This document shows, one piece after another, positions 41,401 to 53,900 of a stretch of 64,000 nucleotides of DNA. The position numbers and the translations under genes are program-made. Origin of the DNA: Nyssa sinensis (taxonomy: Eukaryota > Streptophyta > Magnoliopsida > Cornales > Nyssaceae); contig CM018043.1 in the NCBI GenBank assembly GCA_008638375.1, positions 43,837,417-43,901,416 of the forward strand, given 5' to 3'. A model generated the notes under the pieces. That model was not told the origin of the DNA and did no database searches. It worked only from the letters and a program-made list of their open reading frames with translations. Positions within the stretch are counted from its first letter, which is position 1, and every line of letters starts with the position of its first letter.

Positions 41401-44400
41401 ACGGTAACGGCCGTTATAGTCCATTACATACCTGTAACGGATGTTATAGACAGAAACAAGAAAGAAAGAAAAAAGCAGACAGAAACAAGAAAGAAAAAAA
41501 AGAAAGCAGATTCTTCGGACAAAATTCAGACAATATTCAGAGAATATAGACAGAATTCAGAGAACAGAGACAGACTAAAGCGACTGAAAATTTGAATTTG
41601 AAGTGAAAGAAAGCAAAGAAAAGTTGGAACTGAAATGAAGTTTGAGCTTACCTGAAAGAATCAGTCGTCTCTCTTGCATAGCTTGAAGAACCGATCGTTG
41701 TTTGCTTCCGGTAAAGCTTCCGATTTGGACTTATGCAACTTCCAATCAAGCCAAAGGTATGTAAAATCTTAAAATCTTCTCCAATCTTCTCTTCTGTTTT
41801 TTTAATTCTTTCCCTGGTGTTCATCGGAAGTCGTCGATCGTCGGTGGTCGGCAGTCGGCTTGGTTCCAGGTGGGTCGTCCGTCGTCGCAGACCCTCACGG
41901 AGTCACGGCCTCACGCCGTCGTCGTAGACCTCACGTCCGTCGTGGTTTGCTTCTTTACCGAATGTTGATTGCCGAGGTCGCCCAGTGTGTTTACGTTTTG
42001 CGCAGAAAGTGATTTTTACGAGTTTTCTTGGTTTTGTTGGAAGAGGAAACTTCTAGCCTGTTTCGTTTTTCTTTGTTTTCTTTTTTTATTTTGAAGTCTT
42101 TGTGCTGCTGCCTTTGGTTTACTTTTACGACTTTCTTTGGTTTTGTTGGAAGAGGAACTAGGCTGTTTCGTCTTTTTTCTTTTTTTAAGTCTTTTGCGCT
42201 GCTGCCCTTGCGGGAATTTTTTAGGTTTTATTAGTTATTATTTATTTTTATCTTTACACCTTCTAAGTTGTTTTGGCTCTTATTTTTATTCTTTTTTTTT
42301 TCCATAACTTTTAGAATAGCTTGTAGTTTGTTTTTTTTTTTGGAATTTGTTTTCCTTACATGTCGTTGGCTGGAAATATTTTAAATCATGTTTTATAATT
42401 TATTTTTTAAAAATTTACCTGTTTATTGTCTTTTTTTTTTCACTTTTTTAATTTTTTAGCAACAAACTTAATTGTTTTAAAAATATTACTTATAAAAAAA
42501 ATTATATTAACAAATAATTAGTAACTAATAATTATTGAGTAGCAAAAAAATACAACATATCACTGACTAAAAAAATTAACAATTTGTAATGTTTAATTTA
42601 TTTATTAAATATTAACAATAAAATTATTAAATTCATGGATTTATGTTTTTAAATTATGTTTTATAATTTTTTCTTAAAAATCTACCTGTTTATTTTCACT
42701 TTTTTAATTTATTAGCAACAAATTTAATTGTTTTAAAAAAATTAAAAAAAATTTATATTGACAAATAATTAATAACTAATAATTATTGACTAGCAGAAAA
42801 ATACAACATATCAATGACTAAAACAATAAACAATTTGTTATGTTTAATTTATTTATTAACAATAAAGTTATTAAATTCATGGATTTATTTTTTTAAATTA
42901 TGTTTTTTAATTTTTTCCTAAAAATCTACCTGTTTGTTGTCACTTTTTTTTTCTCTTTTTTAATTTATTAGCAACAAACTTAATTGTTTTAAAAAATTAT
43001 ATTGACAAATAATTAGTAACTAATAATTATTGACTAGCACAAAAATACAACATATCAATGACTAAAAAAATAAACAATTTGTAATGTTTAATTTATTTAT
43101 TGACCTAAGTTATTAAATTCATGGATTTATTTTTTTAAATTATGTTTTATAATTTTTTCCTAAAAATCTTCCTGTTTAATAATTATTGTCACTTTTTTTT
43201 CCTCTTTTTTAATTTATTAGTAACAAACTTAATTGTTTTAAAAAAATTAAAAAAAAATTATATTGACAAATAATTATTGACTGGCAGAAAAATTATATTT
43301 GCCTTCTTTTGTGAATTGTTATTGATTATGGATTTTTAATTGCTTTTGAAATTTAAAATAATTATTTATATTATTTGTTGCAATGTTATTCTTAAAAATC
43401 ATAAAAATGATACTTTTCGGTATTTTAACTTTAAAAAAATAATATAAAATCATAAAACATATTTTTAAGTGTCATAAAAATGATAAAAATTACTTTAAAA
43501 CCCTTAAAAATAATAAACTGAAGTAAAAACATGTGTATCAATAAATCTTAGGGGGTTTGCTAATATTTGAAAAAAATTCACAGTCGCGGTTTTCGATTCC
43601 CTTTACGGGTGGGCCGATACTCCCGATACCGCGACTGCGATTTAACACCATGTTCTTGACTTGAACAAAACTTGGTTTCTTTTCGAGTTGTCGTCGGTAG
43701 AGGAAGCTAATCGGATTCTCAAACGAAGGAATTGGTCCTTCGAAGGGTTATCTTTGACTCTGCAACCTTGGTCCCCGTCGGGTTGCTGTTCGGGGTTGGA
43801 AGAAGATGGTTTAATATGGCTAAGGTTTATGGGATTACCAGCGTTTCAGTGGAGTACAGAAGTCTTCCGTGTCATGGGGGATCACTGCGGCCATTTTGTG
43901 ACTATGGATGAGGATACAGCCGAGCGTCGCCACCTGAGATGGGCAAGGATGCTCGTCAGAAGCCGACCGGAGGAAATCCCAGCATCCCTTAGCATCAAGT
44001 GTGGAAAATGGTCCTTCTCTATACCAATCTGGTCAGAAGCTAGCCCGGTGTGCTTTGAGGATGATCCATGTCAGCCGGAAGTTGTAGCATTGAACGGCAA
44101 GAGTCGGAAAGGTAGCGTCGGGTGTCCACGCGACAAGGGCACATCCGATCTCTTGATCCAACCCTAACATGGGACGGCTATGTGGCGATCACCGGCAGGC
44201 CATCTCCCCTCCTCACACAGGAGATTCAAATTTTAAACACAGGAAGAATGGGAGATGGACGCGTGGAGCTTGGAAAGATCCAGAAGGTTTGCGAAAATGG
44301 GGCAACGAACGGACGAGTGGAGCTTGGAAAGATCCAAAAGGTTTGCGAAAAGGGGGCAACGTGGGCTTCAGGCACTTATCCAATAACAGAGTTGGGCCGA

Positions 44401-47400
44401 TTGGACTGGGCCAACACCAAAAGAAAATGGAAGGTAAAAGAGGATCGGGCCACCCATTCAGGCCTGGGGTCTTCACTAATTTCCCGCATAAGGGGCGCCC
44501 ATTTTTGGCCCAAAGGAATGGCTACTTTAAGAGATGGAATGAGATGGCCCATGCGGAAGTAGCCAAGCCCAGCTCGGGGCGCAACGCCATGACAAAGGAG
44601 TCCTTCAACCCCCCCGATATAACTCGGGTATTAGCGGAAAGATTCGATAACGGAACAGAAGTAGAGCATGTTTCTGCAAGTACTGAATCAAGCTCCAGAG
44701 GACCTACGGCGGGGCGGGAAAAGAAAGAGGAAACAAAAGAGAAGCAGGCAGAGTGGCATGATTTCGACCACAGCAGGGGAGCGTGAGTTTCTTCAATATC
44801 TGGAAAGAAAAGAGAATCAGGCTCCAGGGGACCTGCGACGGCAGCGCAAGCAGATGCCATCTCAGAGTCGCATGATTCCGACCACAGCAATATGTTGGAT
44901 GAGCGGGAGTTTCTTCAATAGCTAGAAAGTAACTATTGTAAAGATGTCCTCCAAAACAATTAGGTAGCAAATTGTTCTTTTGCAGTAGAGGTTGAGTCAA
45001 TCACGGCACAAGACTTGCAGACTATGCCTGACGATCAGGGGGGCGAAGTGGTGTTGCGCAGCCAGGAAAACTCTGAGAACCTAGAGGACTACAATCCATT
45101 AGCAATGGTTTTGCCGGACGGATGTTCGAACGGTTCCACTCAAATTCATGAGACGTATTCAGTAGACCTACTATATCACCAACAGAAGATAACAGAGGGG
45201 TGGGTGCTCCGAAAATTGGGGAAGGTGAGTAAACTGCTAGGTGTCCCTTGCGCAGGCTTTGAGGACCATTTGATGGACCTATTCATAGAAATAATGATGC
45301 GCAATTCCCTGTCAAGACCTTGCTCTAGTAATGCTGCTAAGAAAGATAAGGAGGATAAATCAGCAAAAAGAATGAAAAGAGTAATGAAAGAGTTGTCCTG
45401 CTCGGTTAACTATGGGGGCAGCAAATCGGTGGAGGCCTTTATGGAAGGCAGCGAGCGGTTCTAACCGTTCTTTGTTTTATGAATTTAAAAATGTTGTCCT
45501 GGAATGTGAGGGGATTAAATGATCCAAACAAGCGTACAATCTTCAAAGGATTACTGCATGAATGGAGGCCTGCAGTCATTTGTCTACAGGAAACTAAAAT
45601 AGAAAGTATTTCGAGGAGATTTGTTCGCTCCATTTGGGGATCTAGATGGGTCAAATGAGCTGCTTTGAATGCTCAAGGCACTGCTGGAGGTATTCTCGTG
45701 GCATGGGACTCCCGATTGGTCAATTGCATAGAGCACAAAGTGGGTGAGTTCTCTATCTCGTGCAAGTTTAATCTGGTTTCCAACTCTTTGGTGTGGGGCT
45801 TTTGTGGGATTTACGGGTCAGTTGTGGATGGTGCTAGAAGTTTGTTCTGGGATGAGTTACAGTTGTCGCTTTTCTCCTGGCAAGTCCTTTGGTGCCTTGG
45901 GGGGGGACTTCAATGTTGTGCGGAGCCCGGATGAGAGGATAGGGAGTGGAAGGCTAACCTCGGCTATGAGGAACTTCAACGAGTTCATAAATTCTCAAAG
46001 CCTGGTGGATTTACGTTTGGAGGGAGGAAGATTCACCTGGTCCAGAGGAGGTCATCAATCTGCTATGTCTCATTTGGATAGATTTTTGGTATCGAACAAT
46101 TGGGAGGATGATTTTTCAGGTATTTTCCCAAAAGTGTCTTCTGCGGCCTTGTTTTGACCATCATCCTATCATGCTATACTGCGGGGGTTTTAGCTCTCAG
46201 CAGCATGCTCCGTGCTGAGGAAGTTGGCCTCATCAAAGGCTTCCAGGCGGGGGGACAGAGGGGGTGGAGGCGTTGCCATTTCCCACTTGTTGTTTGCCGA
46301 CGACACCATCATTTTTTGTGACCCTTCAGTGCGGCAGCTTCGCTTTGTCTGATGTATTCTAGTGTGTTTTGAAGCTGTGTCAGGTTTGAGGATCAATCTT
46401 GCAAAAAGTAACATTACCCCGGTAGGGCCGATCCAAGAGATAGACATGTTAGCTAGCACTTTGGGATGTAGTATGGGCTGCTTCCCCATGGTTTACTTGG
46501 GCCTTCCGTTGGGAGCTCCTTCAAGATCTATTGGGGTTTGGGATCCTGTGGTTGAAAGATTTCTCAGCAAGCTGTCAGGCTGGAAAGGCTAACTCCTTTC
46601 TAAGGGAGGTAGGCTCACCCTTCTTAAAAGTACCTTAGCAAACCTCCCTACCTATTTCATGTCTCTCTTCACTATGACAAAGACAGTTAGCAAAAGATTG
46701 GAGAAGATTCAAAGGGATTTCTTATGGGGCCACGACGGTGATTGCAGAAAGATTCACTTAGTTGCTTGGGATAAAATCAAGAAGCCAGTGTCTCTCGGGG
46801 GCTTAGGGGTGAAGGATTTGAGAATCTTCAATACAGCCCTTTTTGGGAAATGGTTATGGAAATTTGGTGAAAGTGGCAGTGAGCTTTGGAGGGAGATCAT
46901 TGTTTCCAAGTACGGGTGCAATAATGGGGGTTGGTGCTCGGGCAATGCGGAGGGTCCGAAGGGATGTGGTCTTTGGGGTTAAATTAGAGGTGACTGGAGG
47001 ATTTTCACGGAAAGAAGTAGTTTTGTTATCTGGAATGGTGGTAGGGTGAAATTATGGGATGATTTCTGGACTGGGGCTGAGTTCTTGAGGGCGAAGTTCC
47101 CTATGCTATACAGTTTGGCTAGCAATAAGGCGGCTTGGGCTAGCGAGCGTTTGGAGAGAATTGGGAACAAGCTTATCTGGACTCCCCGATTTAGGAGAGA
47201 CTTTTTATTGGGAACTTGAAGAGGTGGGCTCTTTCCTTTGTTACATCAACAATTTCCGGGCTATGGAAGATAGGGAGGATAAGAGAGTTTGGAGGCCGGA
47301 TAAGAAATCTTTTTCTATTAGCTCTTTCTGTAAGAGCATGTTCGATTCGGATAACCCTCCCTTTCCTTGGAAGCTCATTTGGCATTCAAAAGCCCGCCTA

Positions 47401-47956
47401 AAGCTTCCTTCTTTGCCTGGGAAGCTTCTTGGAAGGCCATATTAACTGCGGAAAACTTGAAGAAAAGAGGCTTTCTTTTGGCTAGCAGATGCTACTTTGT
47501 AAGAATGATGAGGAAAGGGTGGATCACGTTCTCATCCACTGTCATGTTTCGTGGAGCTGCTGGAATATTGTTTTTGCCCTGTTTGATTTCTCCTGGGTTA
47601 TGTCAGGCCCCGTAAAAGACCTTCTGTTGGCTTGGGAATGATGCAATCTCCCAAAAGAAATTAAGAGAGTTTGGAGACTGGCCCCAATTTGCCTTTTGTG
47701 GTGTATTTGGATTGAAAGGAACAATCGTATCTTTGAAGATCTGGAGCTCTCTACTCCTTTCTTTAAAGATGCCTTTTTGCGCTTATTATTTTTATGGGCC
47801 AAAGAGGCTTTCTCTGTAAATGTCTCTTCTTTTGTTGATTTTTTGTGTTCTCTAAAATAGATGTAAGCTTTTGGGGTTTTTGCCCTTGATGCCCTCCTTG
47901 GGCACCATTATATATACAACTCTTACTTATCAAAAAAAATACTTCTTATATATATT

Positions 47957-47989
<33 letters not shown>

Positions 47990-50900
47990 CTTGTCTTCGT
48001 TCATCTTTAGATTTTTTTTTTACTATTTTTAGCACTTGTCCAATGTTATACCTAGGCATATTTGGTTTACCTCTATGATGGTGACATCCTTTAAGAACTG
48101 TTGCCAATGTCTATTGACTGTGGGATGTAGTCCCATTAAACTTGATGTGAGTGGAAATGACTTGAAGGTAAGCCCTGATGTTATTTCGTTATGGTTGGAA
48201 AATTACTTGTTTTTTCTCCAGCTGTTCAATTGTTTTTTCTGATGCTACTGTGCTTAAATTACTTGCTTCTCCTCCAGCTGTTCAATTATTACTTCAGAAG
48301 CAAAATTGTTACTTCTGATGCTTTTGTGCTTATCCTGGATGATGTCTTACTTTCTGTTTGATGTTCCTTCTTTTTCGGTATTCAGTCTCATAACATTCTA
48401 TATGTCAATTTCATGAATAATGGTGTACTTTTTTTGTCAGACCTTATGTAACGAAGGACATTACACATGATTTATATTATATATTATTCATTATCATCAC
48501 TCTATTTTTTTTCATCAGTAAAGTTAACTTTTATAAAAAAAAAGGAGCCCGAGAAGGGCTTGCCCATAATTACAAAAGTATTAAGGGACCGGCTACAACA
48601 ATTAAAGCCTAAGATCCCTAAAAAAAATCTATAAATCAAAATTGTGGATGGAGTTTGGGGGTGTTCGAGATTTGGTTGATGGGTGGTGGAAGGGATACGA
48701 GGTGGAGGGGACCCCGAGTTTTGTGTTAGCTAGGAAACCGAAACTGTTAAAGCTGGACTTGAAGAAGTGGAATACAAAGGTGTATGTGAATGTGTAGAAC
48801 CGGATAACTGAAAAAATGCAGGACATTCATGGCATTGATTCTAGAGAACAGGAGGGGTTGATCTCTGAAGGGGAGAGGTTGCAGAGGGAGGAGCTTCGTG
48901 GGGAGTTGGCTGTGCCTTTCAAGGAAGAGGAGGTATCCTAGAGGCAAAGTCCAGGGCTCTGTGGTTAATGGAGGGGGACATGAATACAAAGTTCTTCCAT
49001 AGAATGGCGAATGCTCATTCCTCGAGAAACAGTATCGCAGTCATTAGGATCCATGGCCAGGTGCTCAGTGATGATCAACAGATTAGGGAAGGGAATTCTG
49101 GGTTTTATGAAGGCCTGTACCATGAAACTTGTGATTGGAGATCGGGAGTAGATGACCTTATTGTCAAATCCCTAGATAGGGAATCAGCCATAGGTTTGGA
49201 GATTCATTTTACGGAGGAGGAGATTTTGGGTGCTTTGGAGGCTTGTGATGGGGATAAAGCCCTGGGTCTGGATGGTTTTAGTATGGCTTTTTTTAAGTTT
49301 TGTTGGGCGACTGTTTGCACGGAGGTGATAACCTTTTTTGCGGAGCTTCACAGAGTTGGGAGATTTGAGAAAAGCCTGAATGCTTCATTTGTGGCCTTCG
49401 TCCTATTGCTTTGCTTGGGAGTATGTATAAGCTACTGGCTAAAGTGCTCTCTATCAGACTGCTCAGTGTGGTAGATGGAGTGGTTTTGAGGAGTCAAAAT
49501 GCTTTTTCGGGGGGGTAGGCATATTTTGGATGTAGTTTTGGTGGCTAATGAGTATATTGATGCGCGTAGAAAGAAGGGAGAGACTGGTTTGTTATGCAAG
49601 CTCGATATAGAAAAGCCTATGATTATGTTAACTAGGACTTTTTGTTGTCTACGCTCAAGAAGATGGGGTTTGGGGATAGGTGAAGAAACTGGATTAGGAC
49701 TTGTATATCTTCAATGTCCATGTCGGTTTTAGTTAATGGTTCTCCGGTGGGCTTCTTTCAGTCTTCTAGAGGATTGAGACAAGGGGATCCTTTGTCTCCT
49801 TTCTTGTTTGTCATTGTGATGGAAGCTCTTAGCGCCATGATGGGAAGGATGGTAAAGGTGGCTTGGTGAAAGGTTTTAGGGTGGAGAGCGAGGGGGGTAG
49901 CTCTGTGGTGGTTTCTCACCTCCTCGTTGCAGATGATACTCTATTGTTTTGTGAAGCTAAGAGCGGCAACTGCGGTTTATTAGGTGTTTTGATTTGTTTT
50001 GAGGCTGTTTCGGGCTTGAGGGTAAATTTGAGAAAGAGCGAGATTATTCCGGTGGGGGAGGTGGGTGGGGTGGGGTAGTTAGCAGATACGTTGGGGTGCA
50101 AGGTGGGACGTCTGCCTTCTTCTCATCTGGGTCTACCACTGGGGGCCTCGTCCAGGTCTTGATTCGGGATCCTATTGTGGAAAGGTTTCAAAGGAGGCTG
50201 GCAAGGTGGAAAGGAAAGCACGTCTAAGGGAGGGAAGATTACTTTAATCAAAAGCATGTTGGCTAACCTTCCGACTTACTACATGTCTCTATTCCAAATC
50301 CCACTACAGTTGAGCGGAGTGGGATAGAGGAGGAAAAAAAGATTCATTTGCTGAGATGGGATAAGGTGAAGACAGGAATTAAGCAAGGGGGGTTAGGTGT
50401 GAAGAACTTGAGGCTGTTCAGCAAGGCTTTGCTCGGGAAATGGTTCTGGAGGTTTGGAGGGGAGAGGGATATGTTGTAGAGAGAGGTGGTGAGGGTGAAG
50501 TAAGGGTATAGTAGGTTGAACTGGTTCCCAGGTGAAGTAGTGGGCCCTGGGGGTTGCAGCCATTGGAAAGCTATCCAAAAGGGCATGGTAGACTTTAAGG
50601 GGTTGGTGAAGTTTGGAATTGGGAGAGGCTATACAGTGCATTTTGGGAGGACATTTGGTGTGGGAATAGGACACTGAGGGAGGACTTTCAGCATCTGTTT
50701 GCCTTGGCTTCGTCTCCTTAAGCCTTGGTAGCAGATTATGCTTCTTGTGTTGGTAGAGAGGTGGTGTGGACGCCTATTTTCAGACGTCATTTTTTCGACC
50801 TGGAGTTAAGAGGAGGTGGGAGAGCTGATGAGCTTACTTCATAGGGTTAAGTTGTGTTGGAAGGGGAAGATTGTTTGACTTGGACTCTGGACCCTGAGGT

Positions 50901-53900
50901 TTGTTTTCAGTTAAGTCTTACCATAAGATGATGGTGGGGGATAGGGGAGAGCAGGATCCTTGGAAGATGGTGTGGCATTCGGGGGATCCTACGAAGGTTG
51001 CTTTCTTTGTATGGGTGGCTTTGTGGGGAGCTATTTTGACTGTTGATACTCTTCAGAGGAGGGGCTTCCAGCTGGCAGGAAGGTGTTACATGTATAAGGG
51101 AGAAGGGGAAACTTCCGCTCACCTGATGATTCATTGCACCATAGCAACCGGACTGTGGAACCTCATCATGTCTATTTTTGGGCTATCTTGGGTTATGCCA
51201 AGCAGGCTGGTAGAGATATTTTCATGCTGGGAGGGGTGCAGGTCGGGAAGGACATCAAAAAGATTTGGAGGATGGTCCCTCATTGTGTGGTGTGGTGCTT
51301 ATGGCGTGAGCGGAATAGTCGGGTGTTTGAGGGGAAGGAAAAGCCTCCCTTAGTCTTAAAAGATGATTTTTTACGTCTTTTTTTTTTGGGCCAAAAAGAT
51401 CCAGCCCATGTCTGTCAGGCTTTTTGTAGATTTTTTGGGAGAGCTGGGGCCATAAGTGTATATTCCTTTTTTGTAATGTGGTGCGCCCCCCTTGGGCGAT
51501 TTTCTAATACAACTTTACTTATCAAAAAAATAAAAATAAAAAATCCATCCAGATCAACCATGTAACTCTTATCACTCTTCTAAATCAAAGTCTTGAATGA
51601 AAATGGGGTTGTATTGGAACTTTCTGCCTCTATTTTCTTTAAAGCATCTTTAACTTTGGATATTCTCTTTCTTTGGAAGCCTATGGTCTCTCACCTAGGA
51701 TTGTTTAATCCTCCTACTTAAGTCTCCTGCAAATGATTTGTCATAAAGTTCTTTGACCATCTGCTGAAGTTTCATAAGCTTTTTACACCACCCAGCTAAA
51801 AGCTGCAGATGTACTGGCCTGCTAATATATACATCCGACCCTATCATTGATAAAACTTTTTCTCATTTATAAATCGAAATTGCATTCAAAAGAAATGGAT
51901 GTATACAGTTGGTATGCATTTAAGATGAACCTTTTTGCACAAAAGTATCAACAAATATGCAGCCTAAACAAGATTGGACCACAAGGTAATCTTTGTGATC
52001 AGGGACAATGTAAATCTCAAATGCACCCTATAATTTCCAGTGTTTTTGAAAGCATTATTAGTGTTTGAATTAATGTCTAACATGGGTTTATCTATTTAAA
52101 TTGTACATACTCTTCCTATCAATATGTGGGTACCACTGAGTTGGGAATACTGCATTTGTTGAAATGCCTGTCCAGCCATTCACTTAAGTTGTCTCTTCAG
52201 ATTGCTCGAGAAATGGTGATAAGCCCTAGAAATTCAAGGCTGGGGCTTACTGCTTTGACAAAAAGATTTGGACTGATGGATCGACCAGATAGTCCTGATG
52301 GTGAACTGATAAAATATAAGGTATATTCTTTTATCCTTGGCAATCTCTAGTAAATTATTTCTGCATACCTTATCATTATACTTTTGTTACTTGAAATTTC
52401 TTGACCAACTAATTTTTTTTTTCTTCATCTTCTCTTTGATGTAATTTTAGTGGGACGACCCTCATGTGATTCCTGCCAATATGACACTTGAAGTTTCTGA
52501 GCTATTTACTCGAGAATTGACAAGGGTAATAATTTGCCTTTAATTCATAGTTGTACACTGTATAGCAAGCACCATCTGGTGCGGTGCTAACATCTATACA
52601 AGCTGACATTATCAGCAACAATTTGTAGTTATGGCTATTTCAATACATGTCCAATACTTGTATCCTTTGTTCTATGCTAATGATTGTCTGGCGACAAGAA
52701 AGAATAATCACTATCACAACCTAGTGAAGGATGAATTTTGAGAAACAGTAATTGAAGGCTCAAATGATCTATTGTTGAAAGGATGTGTATGAATGGTTGA
52801 TTCAGTTTTACAAGGCAATCCCTTTGGTCTTATATTTTCTATTATACTTATGTTTTCTAATATAATGCAATTTGATTTTGGTGACAGTACATTGAAGAGA
52901 CAGAAGAACTTGCAATGAATGGGTTGATGGACAACAGGCACATACTGGATATGATTGCAAAAGAATTGTTAGAGAAGTCAAGGATAACCGGATTGGTAAA
53001 GAATAAACTCACGGTCACCTTAATTATGAATATAATTTTTTTTTTAAATGTTGCATGTTTGGATTAATATTAAAATTCTTCCTGATATAGAATTATATGC
53101 TCTTAATTGAAGAATACTTGTGTCTTTAGTCCATTTAGCTTCATATTGTTCATATTACGGTGATGCATACTGTTATTTATCAATTAATCAAATGATGCTT
53201 GAAATGGTGCCATGATATCTGTCATTGATGCCCAGGGTCAAAGTACACACTGGCATGTGTGGTACACAAATCTATGTAAACAGCTTAAAATCAGAAGCAG
53301 GTAGAGCCTGCCTTCCTGCAGAAGTAGAAATTGGGCAAGATTGCATCTTGAAAGGAAGATGAAGAAGATGGTGTGACAACTAATTTAAAAGTCATACAGG
53401 AATTGCTGTTCCAAATGCCTGAAGTGTTGGGAATTGAATCTATTTTTTCTATATCTTGAATCCATGAGAGTGCTATGATTTGGTAGACATTGTGCTTTGT
53501 GGAATCATCAAGAAGCAGGAGAACCACTGTTCAGTGTTAGCCCATGTTTAGATGTCAGGCAAGGCTAAATTTGGATGGGACTCTGGGCAATTAAATGGGA
53601 GAAATACTTGCCATAATTGGAACAAAACCTTTTGCTTCAAATGGATGCTGTCACCACTTATTCTAGTTAAAATTTCATGAAAATTTTGTCTTTATATTAT
53701 ATTCTATACTTGTCATTGTATTGAATTTTAGTTGGGGGAAATTAAAGAAAACAAAGTTTGACCCAGGTCCATGAGCAGTTTGCATGATATATGTCACTAA
53801 ATTAGGTCTTTAAAGAACCTCTTTACTACATGATTACAGAGGATCAGAGTCATAGTTCTGTTCATGTACTATTTTCAACCTTGAAGCACAAAAAGGAGCT

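Larger units (their letters stand above)
40619..45464 (+). pseudogene. LINE ORF1 (nucleic-acid-binding, DUF4283-like), interrupted
   Basis: The N-terminal part is at 40619-41263, with an in-frame stop near 40897. The part after the MULE begins at 43661 ([19 protein letters not shown]) and has the DUF4283 pattern (LTLQPWSP, then [10 protein letters not shown]). Taking out the MULE with one copy of its duplication keeps the frame. The C-terminal region (44170-45464) is frameshifted, with a directly repeated GGAGCTTGGAAAGATCCA near 44266 and 44320. Confidence 0.75.
40271..47938 (+). mobile_element. Probably full-length L1-type LINE in intron 14, broken by a MULE
   Basis: A 17-bp repeat ATACTTCTTATATATAT lies at 40254-40270 and 47939-47955; its second half is microsatellite-like, so the left edge is less certain. 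Contents in order: leader; ORF1 (from 40619); MULE at 41264-43651; rest of ORF1 (DUF4283-like); ORF2 starting [10 protein letters not shown] at 45491; RT end; zf-RVT; 3' end with CTTATCAAAAAAAA. ORF2 has lost about 1.27 kb between the endonuclease end and the FADD box and has stops, so it is inactive. It is the same family as the intron 3 LINE. Confidence 0.85.

Noticed and set aside
42418..43310. CRISPR-like array
   Set aside because: Units are 240-267 bp tandem copies without constant spacers, in a plant intron; it is a tandem repeat in a MULE.
44169..44786. 205-codon + strand frame as a host gene
   Set aside because: It lies between the DUF4283 part of LINE ORF1 and ORF2, overlaps another frame, and belongs to the frameshifted ORF1 tail.
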